64,000 nucleotides of DNA, from NCBI RefSeq assembly GCF_000184745.1, contig NC_014931.1, forward strand, positions 2,294,001-2,358,000, given 5' to 3'. Shown piece by piece: positions 7,191 to 16,751 of this stretch. Numbering within the stretch: the first letter of the stretch is position 1; the number at the start of each line of letters is the position of its first letter. The position numbers were made by a program, and so were the translations under genes. Under the pieces are notes generated by a model. The model made no database searches and was not told the origin of the DNA. It saw only the letters and a list, made by a program, of their open reading frames with translations. This stretch comes from Variovorax paradoxus EPS (lineage in GTDB: Bacteria; Pseudomonadota; Gammaproteobacteria; Burkholderiales; Burkholderiaceae_C).

Positions 7191-8919
7191 GGCGGTGGCA
7201 CCGCAATCGGCCCAGCCGGTGCGCATGGCCGTGCCCTCGCGGCTGGCCGACCCCGCGCTCTGGCTCTTCGGCATCCTGGTCGTCGCGCTGGTGCTGCTGG
7301 TGGCCAACCCGATCCTGCGGCTGGTGTGGGACAGCTTCAGCAGCGCCGACGGCGGCGCCACGCTGCGCAACTACACGAGCGCGCTCGGGCGCAGCCGCAA
7401 CCTGCAGGCGCTGCTGAATTCGCTCTACCTCGGCGGTGCGGTCACGGTGCTCGCGCTCGCGCTCGGGGTGCCGCTCGCGCTGGCCGTTTCGCGCACCAAC
7501 ATGCCGTGCCGCAACCTCACGCACATGGGCGTGCTGGCCGCGTTCGTGATGCCGAACTTCCTGGGCGCCATCGCGTGGATCCTGCTCGCGGGCCCGAACG
7601 CGGGCTGGCTCAACCGGCTGTGGCTGGAGGTGTTCGGCGGCGCGGGCGATGACAGGGGCCCGTTCAACATCTACAGCTTCTGGGGGCTCGCGTTCGTCAT
7701 CGCGCTCTACACCTTCCCGCTGATCTACGTGTTCACCAAGTCGGCGCTGGACCTCATCTCCACCGAGCTGGAGGACGCCGCCTCGATCCACGGCGCGGGC
7801 AAGTTCAGAACGCTCACGCGCGTCACGCTGCCGCTGGTGATGCCGTCCATCGTGGGCGCGGCGATCTTGATCTTCCTGGAGTCGGTGGCGCTTTACGGCA
7901 CGCCCGCGCTCATCGCGATTCCGGCGGGCATCAACCTCGCGACGACGCAGATCGTGTCCTTCTTCGAATACCCGCTGCGGGTGGAGCAGGCGGCCGCGTT
8001 CTCCATGCCGATCCTGGTGCTCACGGTGGTCATGCTCTGGGTGCAGCGCCGGCTGCTCTCGCGCAAGGGCTTCGTCTCGGTGTCGGGCAAGGGCGGCGAG
8101 CGCCGGCCGTTCGACATCGGCTGGTGGAAGTGGCCGCTCCTGGCCTATGCAGCGCTGGTGTCGCTGCTCACGGTGGTGATGCCGCTGGCCATCCTGGTGC
8201 TCGCGTCGCTCTCCAAGGCCTGGGGCCGCGGCGTGACCAAGGGCAACCTCACGCTGGCGAACTATTACGACATCTTCTTCCAGCAGCTCACGGTGCGCGA
8301 AGCCATCGTGAACACGGTGCTCTATTCGGGCGCGACCGCGCTGGTCTGCGTGCTCATGGGGCTGTGCGTGGCCTACGCGGTGCAGCGGCGCATCACGCCC
8401 TGGCCGGGCGTGGTGCAGTTCCTCGCGCTGGCGCCGGTGGCGGTGCCGGGACTGATCCTCGCGATCGGCCTCTACGCCGCCTACGCCGGCCCGCCGTTCT
8501 CGCTCTACGGCACGGGCGCGCTGATCGTGGTGGCCTTCACCACGCGCTTCCTGCCCATCGCGGTGACCGCCTGCGCGGCAGCCGTGCGCTCCCTCAACCC
8601 CGAGCTCGAAGAGGCGGTGCGCGTGCTCGGCGGCGGGCGCATCACGGTGCTTGCGCGGGTGGTGTTTCCGCTGCTCAAGACCACGCTGGTGGGCGTCTTC
8701 ATCCTGGTCTTCGTGATCTGCACGAAGGAGCTGTCCACCGCCGTGTTCCTCACCGGCCCGGCCTCGCGCGTGGTCTCGGTGCTCACGCTCGACCTGAGCG
8801 AGCAGGGCAACTACGAGACGCTGGCCGCGATGGGCGTGGTGCTGGTGATGATCACCACGCTGGTGGTGGCCGCGGGCATGCGCATCGCCGGGCGCGACTT
8901 CATGCTGCGCCGGCTCTGA
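7174..8919 (+). CDS. ABC transporter permease, fused double module (FbpB-like)
   Basis: Inner-membrane permease of 581 aa made of two homologous six-helix halves, as in FbpB/SfuB-type importers. The first EAA loop is around ELEDAASIHGAGKFRTLTRV, and the second around ELEEAVRVLGGGRITVLARV in the C-terminal half; each contacts one ATPase subunit. The start at 7174 overlaps the end of the binding-protein gene; an in-frame ATG at 7225 is the alternative. It stands between the binding protein and the ATPase, completing a one-operon importer. The substrate is not identifiable from sequence. Confidence 0.9.
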   Translation: MLSASEAVAPQSAQPVRMAVPSRLADPALWLFGILVVALVLLVANPILRLVWDSFSSADGGATLRNYTSALGRSRNLQALLNSLYLGGAVTVLALALGVPLALAVSRTNMPCRNLTHMGVLAAFVMPNFLGAIAWILLAGPNAGWLNRLWLEVFGGAGDDRGPFNIYSFWGLAFVIALYTFPLIYVFTKSALDLISTELEDAASIHGAGKFRTLTRVTLPLVMPSIVGAAILIFLESVALYGTPALIAIPAGINLATTQIVSFFEYPLRVEQAAAFSMPILVLTVVMLWVQRRLLSRKGFVSVSGKGGERRPFDIGWWKWPLLAYAALVSLLTVVMPLAILVLASLSKAWGRGVTKGNLTLANYYDIFFQQLTVREAIVNTVLYSGATALVCVLMGLCVAYAVQRRITPWPGVVQFLALAPVAVPGLILAIGLYAAYAGPPFSLYGTGALIVVAFTTRFLPIAVTACAAAVRSLNPELEEAVRVLGGGRITVLARVVFPLLKTTLVGVFILVFVICTKELSTAVFLTGPASRVVSVLTLDLSEQGNYETLAAMGVVLVMITTLVVAAGMRIAGRDFMLRRL

Positions 8920-8952
8920 AGAACCGAGACACAAGGAAAGAGAACCGACGCC

Positions 8953-10068
<1,116 letters not shown>

Positions 10069-10112
10069 CGGCGAATCCACGCAACAACAACAGAAAGACC
10101 TCCGACGTGACG

Positions 10113-11759
10113 ATGCAGCAGCAACCTCGATCAACGCCTTTTCTCAACCGCCGCGGCCTGCTCGGCGCGACCGTCGCCACCGGCGCGCTGTGGTGCGCCA
10201 AGGGCGTGCGCGCCATGACCGAGAGCGAAATATTTCCCGTCGTGGAGACGGCGAACGGCCGCCTGCGCGGGCTCATGTCCGGCGGCATCGCCGTGTTCAA
10301 GGGCGTGCACTACGGCGCCGACACCTCGGGCGCCAACCGCTTCATGCCGCCCGCGCCGGTGGCGCGCTGGGCCGGCGTGCGCGACGCGACCGCCTACGGC
10401 AACTACGCGCCGCAGATGCCGGCCGACCGGCGCCGCGCCTATGCCGACCTCATCATGTACGACCTGCAGCCGGGCGGCATGGGCGAGGACTGCCTGGTGA
10501 TGAACATCTGGACGCCTTCCGCCTCGCCCTCGGGCCGCAGCCGGCGGCCGGTGATGGTGCACCTGCACGGCGGCGGCTACTACGCGGGCTCGGGCAACTC
10601 GCCGCAGTTCGACGGCGAGATGCTCGCGCGCTTCGGCGACGCGGTGGTCGTCACGCTCAACCACCGGCTCGGGTCCTTCGGCTTCCTCGACCTCTCGGGG
10701 CTGGGCGATGCGCGCATGGCGCAATCGGGCGCGGCGGGCATGCTCGACATCGTCGCGGCGCTCGGCTGGATCAGGGAGAACATCGCGGCCTTCGGCGGCG
10801 ACCCGTCGCGCGTGCTGGTGTTCGGCCAGTCCGGCGGCGGCTTGAAGACCAGCGTGCTGATGGCAATGCCCTCGGCGCGCGGGCTCTTTCACCGAGCGGG
10901 CGTGATGAGCGGCTCGGGCCTGCGCGTGGCGCCGCAGGAAGCCTCCCGCAAGGCCGCCGGCGAGTTCGTCGCATCGCTGGGCCTCGGCAAGGACCCGATC
11001 GCCCGGCTGCAGGCATTGCCGATGCACACGCTGCTCGCGGCGCAGGTGACCATGGAGAATGCCGACCGCGCGAAGGGCGAGGCGCCGCGCGCCTTCTCGC
11101 CGGTGCTCGACGGCACGGCCATCGCGCGGCATCCGTTCGATCCGGACGCGCCCGCGCTATCGGCCGAGGTGCCGATGATCGTGGGCACCACGCTCGACGA
11201 GAGGGCTTACCGCCGGATCGATTTCAACGCCGACGAGGCGGCTCTCCTGAAATTCGCCGAAGCCCGAGTGGGCGACGATGCGCGCCGCCTCGTGGCCATG
11301 TACCGCGACGAGGACCCGTCCGCGTCGCCCTATGTGCTGCAGGCGCGCATCGACACCGACATGACCTTCCGCCGGGCTGCGCAACTGCAGGCCGAGCGCA
11401 AGGCCGCCGCGGCAGCCGCGGGTGCCGCGCCGGCCTACGCCTACCTCTGGAAGATTCCGAGCCCGGCCTATGGCGGGCGCTACGGCGCGCCGCACGGCAC
11501 CGACATCGGGCCGAGCCTGCACGACATCCGCCACGGCCTGAACGGCCCGAGCGCGGAGAGCGTGCGGCTGGCCGACCAGCTCGCGGGCGCCTGGGTCGCC
11601 TTCGCAGCCACCGGCGATCCGAACAACGCACGCACGCCTCAGTGGCCGGCCTACACGGCGCAGCGGCGCGGCACGCTGGTCTTCGAGGGTGACGGCAGCC
11701 GCACGCGTGCCGAGGACGATCCGCGCCAGGCCTTCCGCACTTACTGGGCCGCGCGCTGA
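10113..11759 (+). CDS. Type-B carboxylesterase, predicted exported
   Basis: Alpha/beta-hydrolase of the carboxylesterase/para-nitrobenzyl esterase family, 548 aa, hydrolysing carboxylic esters. The N-terminus FLNRRGLLGATVATGALWCA looks like a twin-arginine signal peptide, so action in the periplasm is likely. The oxyanion motif HGGG is at 152-155 and the nucleophile Ser240 lies in FGQSGGG (the common form is GESAGG). The catalytic His is probably in GAPHGTDIG. It lies inside the transporter operon, 44 bp after the ATPase and 41 bp before a CoA-transferase. This suggests ester cleavage outside the cytoplasm, uptake of the freed acid, then CoA activation. A GTG two codons earlier is an alternative start. 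Confidence 0.9.
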   Translation: MQQQPRSTPFLNRRGLLGATVATGALWCAKGVRAMTESEIFPVVETANGRLRGLMSGGIAVFKGVHYGADTSGANRFMPPAPVARWAGVRDATAYGNYAPQMPADRRRAYADLIMYDLQPGGMGEDCLVMNIWTPSASPSGRSRRPVMVHLHGGGYYAGSGNSPQFDGEMLARFGDAVVVTLNHRLGSFGFLDLSGLGDARMAQSGAAGMLDIVAALGWIRENIAAFGGDPSRVLVFGQSGGGLKTSVLMAMPSARGLFHRAGVMSGSGLRVAPQEASRKAAGEFVASLGLGKDPIARLQALPMHTLLAAQVTMENADRAKGEAPRAFSPVLDGTAIARHPFDPDAPALSAEVPMIVGTTLDERAYRRIDFNADEAALLKFAEARVGDDARRLVAMYRDEDPSASPYVLQARIDTDMTFRRAAQLQAERKAAAAAAGAAPAYAYLWKIPSPAYGGRYGAPHGTDIGPSLHDIRHGLNGPSAESVRLADQLAGAWVAFAATGDPNNARTPQWPAYTAQRRGTLVFEGDGSRTRAEDDPRQAFRTYWAAR

Positions 11760-11800
11760 GGCGCGGGCGAACACACACCGACCACCGAAAGCACATCGCC

Positions 11801-13015
11801 ATGGCCGACACCGACACCGACATCCAGCCCGCCGAACTTCCGCTCTCCCGCTACAAGGTGCTGGACCTCAGCATCGCCCGCGCCGGCCCCGTGGCCGTGC
11901 GCCTCCTGGCCGACTGGGGCGCCGACGTGACGCGCGTCGATCCGCCGCCCGCGCAGGACCGCGGCTCCGTCACCGGACGCCGCCGTGGCTCGGACGAGCA
12001 GAACCTGCACCGCAACAAGCGCAGCCTGTGCCTGGACCTGAAGTCGCCGCGCGGCGCCGAGGTGCTTCGGCGGCTCATCGCGCGCAGCGATGTGGTCGTG
12101 GAGAACTTCCGCGCCGACGTGAAGGAGCGCCTGGGCCTGACCTATGCGCAGTTGCAGCGCATCAACCCGCGCGTCATCCTCGCGAGCATCTCGGGCTTCG
12201 GGCAGGACGGCCCGTACAGCGACCGGCCCGGCGTCGACCAGATCGTGCAGGGCATGTGCGGGCTGAGCTCGGTGACCGGCGAGCCCGGGCGCGGGCCGGT
12301 GCGCGTGGGCATCGCCATCTCGGACACCACCGCCGGCATGTTCCTCGGGCAGGGCATCCTGCTCGCGCTGCTGCATCGCGAGCGCACGGGCCAGGGGCAA
12401 TGGGTCCACACCTCGCTGATCGAGAGCATGCTCAACAAGCTCGACTTCCAGGGCGCGCGCTACACGGTCGACGGCGAGGTGGCGCGCCAGCAGGGCAATG
12501 CGCACCCCACGCTCGCGCCGATGGGCACCTACCGGGCGCGCGACGGCATGGTCAACATCGCGGCCACCACGGCGCGCATGTGGGCTGGCTTCTGCGAGGC
12601 GCTCGATGCGCGGTCGCTGCTCGCCGACGCCCGCTACCAGGAAGCCGCCTCGCGGCTCGCGCACCGCGCGCAGCTGGACGCCGACATCGACGAGATCACC
12701 TCGGGCTTCGACACGGCCGAGCTCGTGGCGCGGCTCAATCCGGCGGGCGTGCCTTGCGGGCCGATCTACGACATCGGGCAGGCCTTCGAGGACGCGCAGG
12801 TGAAGCACCTCGCCATGACGAGGCCCGCCCGGCATCCGGTGCTGGGCGACATCGAGCTGCTGCGTTCGCCGATCAATCTCTCGGCGGTGCCGCATCCGCC
12901 GCGCTTTCACCTGGCCGGCCCCGACCCCGGCGAGCAGAGCGACGCGTTGCTGCAGGAGCTGGGCTACGACGACGGTGCCATCGCGGCGATGCGCGCCGAA
13001 GGAGCCGTGGCATGA
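11801..13015 (+). CDS. Class III CoA-transferase (CaiB/BaiF family)
   Basis: Cytoplasmic CoA-transferase of 404 aa, moving CoA from a donor acyl-CoA to a free carboxylic acid. The CaiB/BaiF fold is recognised by KVLDLSIARAGPVAVRLLADWGAD near the N-terminus, RNKRSLCLDLKSP, and the aspartate of the AISDTTAG motif (Asp175), equivalent to the acyl-anhydride-forming Asp of formyl-CoA transferase. It follows the esterase gene and overlaps the next gene by 4 bp (ATGA). By context it activates the acid released by the esterase. The specific acid cannot be named. Confidence 0.9.
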   Translation: MADTDTDIQPAELPLSRYKVLDLSIARAGPVAVRLLADWGADVTRVDPPPAQDRGSVTGRRRGSDEQNLHRNKRSLCLDLKSPRGAEVLRRLIARSDVVVENFRADVKERLGLTYAQLQRINPRVILASISGFGQDGPYSDRPGVDQIVQGMCGLSSVTGEPGRGPVRVGIAISDTTAGMFLGQGILLALLHRERTGQGQWVHTSLIESMLNKLDFQGARYTVDGEVARQQGNAHPTLAPMGTYRARDGMVNIAATTARMWAGFCEALDARSLLADARYQEAASRLAHRAQLDADIDEITSGFDTAELVARLNPAGVPCGPIYDIGQAFEDAQVKHLAMTRPARHPVLGDIELLRSPINLSAVPHPPRFHLAGPDPGEQSDALLQELGYDDGAIAAMRAEGAVA

Positions 13016-13839
13016 GCGCGCCCGGCACCTCCAACGCGCGCCGCCTGCCCTTGACGACTTCGAAGATCGTGGCCGAGGTCGAGGACGGCGTCGGCTGGCT
13101 CACCTTCAACAACCCCGAGCGGCGCAATGCCGTTTCGCTGGAGATGTGGCGGGGCCTCGGCGACGCGGCCGAGGCCTTCGAGGCCGATGCGCAGGTGCGC
13201 GTGGTCGTCATGCGCGGAGCCGGCGGCCAGTCGTTCGCGGCCGGTGCCGACATTTCGGAGTTCGAGCAGTTCCGCGCCAATGCCGAGCAGAAGGAGGCCT
13301 ATGGAAAGATCGCCGCACGCGGCCAGCTCGGGCTCGCGCAGCTCACCAAGCCGCTCATCGCGATGATCGAGGGCTTCTGCATCGGCGGCGGCCTCGCGCT
13401 GGCGTTGACCGCTGACGTGCGCATCGCCACCGCGGGCTCGCGCTTCGGCATTCCGGCGGCAAAGCTCGGGCTGGGCTACGAGTACGCGGGCATCGCGGCG
13501 CTCGCGCGGCTGGTGGGGCCGTCCGCGGCGAAGGACATCCTTTTCAGCGCGCGCTTTCTCGCGGCCGACGAGGCGTTGCGCATCGGGCTCGTGAACACCA
13601 TCGCCGACGACGGCCAGCTGCACCAGCAGGTGCGCGCCTATGCGCAGGGCATTGCGGGCAACGCGCCGCTCACCGTCCATGCGGCCAAGGCCGCGGTGCG
13701 CGCCTTCGAGCGCTACTCGGCCACGCCCGAGGCGGAGGCGATCGAGGAGCTGGTCAACCGCTGCTTCGACAGCGAGGATTACCGCGAGGGCCGCCGTGCC
13801 TTCATGGACAAGCGCACGCCGCATTTCAAAGGACGCTGA
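13012..13839 (+). CDS. Enoyl-CoA hydratase/isomerase family protein lacking both catalytic Glu
   Basis: Crotonase-fold protein of 275 aa. The CoA-binding and oxyanion segments are present (FAAGADISEF near 75-84 and GFCIGGGLALAL near 121-132). The two glutamates that carry out water addition in classical crotonase (Glu144 and Glu164 in rat) are replaced by Ala129 and Ala149, 20 residues apart as in the family. Hydratase activity by the standard mechanism is therefore unlikely; an isomerase, hydrolase, decarboxylase or C-C lyase role is possible. It overlaps the CoA-transferase by 4 bp and lies 2 bp before a second crotonase gene, so all three share a pathway. Confidence 0.88.
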   Translation: MSAPGTSNARRLPLTTSKIVAEVEDGVGWLTFNNPERRNAVSLEMWRGLGDAAEAFEADAQVRVVVMRGAGGQSFAAGADISEFEQFRANAEQKEAYGKIAARGQLGLAQLTKPLIAMIEGFCIGGGLALALTADVRIATAGSRFGIPAAKLGLGYEYAGIAALARLVGPSAAKDILFSARFLAADEALRIGLVNTIADDGQLHQQVRAYAQGIAGNAPLTVHAAKAAVRAFERYSATPEAEAIEELVNRCFDSEDYREGRRAFMDKRTPHFKGR

Positions 13840-13841
13840 GC

Positions 13842-14588
13842 ATGGGCATTCCCGAACTGACGATCGACGGCGCGGTCGCGCACATCACGCTGCGGCGCCC
13901 CGGGCAGGCCAACCGGCTCGAGCCCGACGACCTCGCGACTATCGCCGCGCACATCGAAGAAGTGAACGCCAGGCCCGAGGTGCTGGTGCTCGTGCTGCAG
14001 GCCGAGGGCAAGTATTTCTGCAGCGGCTACGACATCGGCCGCATCGGCGCCTCGCGCGACGTGGCGTTCGACGAGGTGGTGAACGCACTTGAAGATGCGC
14101 GCCCCGTCACCATCGCGCTGATGCAGGGCAGCGTCTACGGCGGCGCCACCGACTTCGCGCTGGCCTGCGATTTCCGGCTTGGCATCGAGGGCATGGACAT
14201 GTTCATGCCGGCCGCGCGACTCGGGCTTCATTTCTACCAACGGGGGCTGGAGCGCTACGTCACGCGGCTCGGGCTGGACCACGCGAAGCGGCTGTTCCTC
14301 ACGGCCGAGCGCATCGATGCCGGGGAGATGAAGGCCATCGGCTTTCTTACGCACCTCGTGCCTCCCACCGAACTCGCGGCGGCGGGGCAGCGCCTCGTGG
14401 CAACGCTGGCGGGCATGGCGCCGATTCCGCTCGTCGGCATGAAGAAGCACCTGAACCACATCGCGCGCGGCACGCTCGATGCAGAAGCGCTGCGGCACGA
14501 CATGGCGCGCTCGGCCGCGTCCGCCGACCTGCGCGAAGGCCAGCGCGCCTGGGCCGAGAAGCGCCCGCCGCGCTTCACCGGCAGCTGA
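13842..14588 (+). CDS. Second enoyl-CoA hydratase/isomerase family protein
   Basis: Crotonase-fold protein of 248 aa, last gene of the operon. Recognisable parts are ITLRRPGQANRLEPDD near the N-terminus, the oxyanion loop YFCSGYDIG near 58-66 and YGGATDFALACDF near 99-111. At the two classical catalytic positions it has Asp104 in place of Glu and Ala124 in place of Glu, so it is also non-canonical, but differently from its neighbour. Together they could be two successive steps on a CoA thioester. It ends 3 bp before a convergent gene on the other strand. Confidence 0.87.
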   Translation: MGIPELTIDGAVAHITLRRPGQANRLEPDDLATIAAHIEEVNARPEVLVLVLQAEGKYFCSGYDIGRIGASRDVAFDEVVNALEDARPVTIALMQGSVYGGATDFALACDFRLGIEGMDMFMPAARLGLHFYQRGLERYVTRLGLDHAKRLFLTAERIDAGEMKAIGFLTHLVPPTELAAAGQRLVATLAGMAPIPLVGMKKHLNHIARGTLDAEALRHDMARSAASADLREGQRAWAEKRPPRFTGS

Positions 14589-14591
14589 AGC

Positions 14592-15119
14592 TCAGGCGCC
14601 GGTCGTCGCCGCCAGCGGGCTCGCGGCGGCGGTGCCGCGCAGCCGGCGGATCTGCAGTGCCACGCCGGCAAGGTACAGCACCAGCAGCACGCCGGTGATC
14701 GCCTTGAGTTCGGGCGCCTCGGCGCTCGACAGCAGCGGCGCACCGAGCGGCAGCCGCGTCAGCGTCTCGGTGAAAGCCGGAATCCAATGGAAGAGAAAGC
14801 TCGCCGAATAGGCGATGGCCTCGACGTAGCGCGAGTTCTTCCCGAGGCTGCCCCGGCCGGCCAGTGCACCGACCGCCAGCGCAGCCAGCGTGATGATGCC
14901 CAGCGCATGTGGCTTGCCGAAGCCGCCGTGCTGGAAGATGCCGAAGCCGGTCAGGCAGGTGAGCACGGTGGTCCAGACGAAGACCTGGCCCCATCCGGTG
15001 CGCAGGGTGATTTCCTTGTAGCGCAGCAGGGCGACGATCCCCGCGAAGACGGCGATCAGGCTGATCGCGGTGTGAACCAAGCCGAGGGACGTGAGTCCCA
15101 GCCATCCTGTAGCTGCCAT
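14592..15119 (-). CDS. Small integral membrane protein of unknown function
   Basis: Predicted inner-membrane protein of 175 aa with four to five hydrophobic helices: about 5-28 (LGLVHTAISLIAVFAGIVAL), 42-62, 72-86, a less hydrophobic stretch near 100-120, and a last helix near 140-157. It has no signature I recognise. The start at 15119 is supported by GAGGAG 7 bases upstream. It is convergent with the crotonase gene and divergent from the DUF3299 lipoprotein gene. The aromatic/His-containing segment GFGIFQHGGFGKPHALG resembles small DUF-type membrane proteins, but no role can be given. Confidence 0.75.
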   Translation of the reverse strand: MAATGWLGLTSLGLVHTAISLIAVFAGIVALLRYKEITLRTGWGQVFVWTTVLTCLTGFGIFQHGGFGKPHALGIITLAALAVGALAGRGSLGKNSRYVEAIAYSASFLFHWIPAFTETLTRLPLGAPLLSSAEAPELKAITGVLLVLYLAGVALQIRRLRGTAAASPLAATTGA

Positions 15120-15258
15120 GCGGATCTCCTCGATATCGTGGTGCGGCATTCTGGCGCGTTGACCGAATTTGTGCCATTTGCTTCAAAAAGAGGCAACTCG
15201 GCCCCGCGTCATGGGTCTGAAACAGGGTCTGAAACATCTTCCAAGCACAATCGACGCC

Positions 15259-15837
15259 ATGACAGTTTTCCTCGCGCGTGCCCTGACGGCGCTGTTCCTC
15301 GCGCTCGCGGCCTTCGGGCTCGCGGGCTGCGGACCCGGGTCCGCCACCGCCAGCAATGCGAGCGTCGCCTCGGCCCCGGAGCTCAATTGGGACGAACTCA
15401 TCCCCAAGAGCTGGGATCCGACCAAGCGCTACCGCAACATCAGCCTTGAAGCCCTGCGCGACAACGACCCCCGCGCGATCCAGATGCTCGACGAGATGCG
15501 CGCCGTCTGGGACAACGCGCCGGTCAACGTGGCGCTCGACGGCACCGCGGCCAAGCTCGCGGGCTTTGTCGTGCCGCTGGACAGCACGCAGGACGGCATC
15601 CGCGAGTTCCTTCTCGTGCCGTACTTCGGCGCCTGCATCCACACGCCGCCCCCGCCCGCCAACCAGATCGTGCACGTGATCGCCGACCAGGCCTTCAAGG
15701 GCCTGCACGCAATGGACACGGTGAAGGTCAGCGGCGTCCTGAAGGCCGCGCGCTACGCCTCGGCGGACATGGGCGTGAGCGGGTACGAGATCAAGTCGGC
15801 GGCGGTGGAGCGCTTCGTTCCGGCCCAGCCGAAATAA
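15259..15837 (+). CDS. DUF3299 domain lipoprotein
   Basis: Predicted lipoprotein of 192 aa. The signal peptide ends with the lipobox LAGC (ARALTALFLALAAFGLAGC), placing the acylated Cys near residue 27. The mature domain matches DUF3299: a segment NWDELIPKSWDP, then AKLAGFVVPLD, EFLLVPYFGACIHTPPPPAN and a C-terminal VSGVLKAARY strand region. The conserved Cys-Ile-His-x-Pro-Pro-Pro-Pro is the family hallmark, and metal or thiol chemistry has been guessed from it. Function is unknown. It faces a LysR gene tail to tail with an 11-bp gap. Confidence 0.85.
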   Translation: MTVFLARALTALFLALAAFGLAGCGPGSATASNASVASAPELNWDELIPKSWDPTKRYRNISLEALRDNDPRAIQMLDEMRAVWDNAPVNVALDGTAAKLAGFVVPLDSTQDGIREFLLVPYFGACIHTPPPPANQIVHVIADQAFKGLHAMDTVKVSGVLKAARYASADMGVSGYEIKSAAVERFVPAQPK

Positions 15838-15847
15838 GCGACCGCAT

Positions 15848-16732
15848 TCACGTCATTCGCTGCGACAGGAAGTCCAGGAACGACGTGATCCGCGCCGACA
15901 GTTGCGTGTTGCGGTAGTACACCGCGTTCACCGGCTGGCGCACATCCACCGTTTCCTTCGCGAGCACCTGCACCAGCGCACCGCTCGCGCGGTCGGCGGC
16001 GGTCATGAAATCCGCGAGGCACACGATGCCTGCGCCGGCCAAGGCGAGTTGGCGCAGCGTCTCGCCGCTCGATGCGGCGAGCGTCGGCGCGATGGCCCAT
16101 TCGTCGCCATGCGCCCCGCGCAGCGGCCAGCGATTGAGCGACTCGGGTTGTGTGAAGCCCAGCAGCGCGTGATCGGCCAGCTCGGCAGCGGTGCGCGGCT
16201 TGCCGTGCGCTTCGATATACGCCGGGCTCGCAAGCACGCGCAGGCGGTGCGTGCCCAGCGGCCGCGCATGCAGCGTGGAGTCGCGCAGCGGCCCGATGCG
16301 GATCGCGATGTCGGTGCGGCGCTCCAGGAGGTCGATGGGCAGGTCGTCGGTGTCCAGTTCCAGGCTGATCTGCGGGTAGAGCTTCCGGAATTCGGGCACC
16401 AGCGGCACGATGGCGTGCAGCATGAAGGGCGAGGCCGCGTTCACGCGCAGGCGGCCGGCCGGTTGTTCGCGGCGCGCGGCCATCTGCTCTTCGGCATCGT
16501 CGATGGCATCGAGGATCGCGCGGGTGCGCTGCAGAAACGCCGCGCCTTCTTCGGTAAGTTCGAGGCGCCGCGTGGTGCGGCGCATCAGCGTGGTATCGAG
16601 CTTCTGCTCGAGCCGACTCAGCGCACGGCTGATGCCCGAGACCGTGTGGCCCAGTTGCTCGGCCGCGGCGGTGATCGAGCCGGTGTCCACCACCGTGCGA
16701 AACGCGACGAGTTCTTCGATGGTGGTTTTCAT
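15848..16732 (-). CDS. LysR family transcriptional regulator
   Basis: LysR-type regulator of 294 aa with an N-terminal winged helix at residues 1-60 (TGSITAAAEQLGHTVSGISRAL) and a periplasmic-binding-like effector domain from about 90 to 290. It lies 19 bp downstream of the SulP permease gene on the same strand, so it may be co-transcribed with it rather than being divergent from its target. Its ligand is not predictable. Confidence 0.9.
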   Translation of the reverse strand: MKTTIEELVAFRTVVDTGSITAAAEQLGHTVSGISRALSRLEQKLDTTLMRRTTRRLELTEEGAAFLQRTRAILDAIDDAEEQMAARREQPAGRLRVNAASPFMLHAIVPLVPEFRKLYPQISLELDTDDLPIDLLERRTDIAIRIGPLRDSTLHARPLGTHRLRVLASPAYIEAHGKPRTAAELADHALLGFTQPESLNRWPLRGAHGDEWAIAPTLAASSGETLRQLALAGAGIVCLADFMTAADRASGALVQVLAKETVDVRQPVNAVYYRNTQLSARITSFLDFLSQRMT

Positions 16733-16751
16733 GGGGCCGCTGCTCGTGCCG

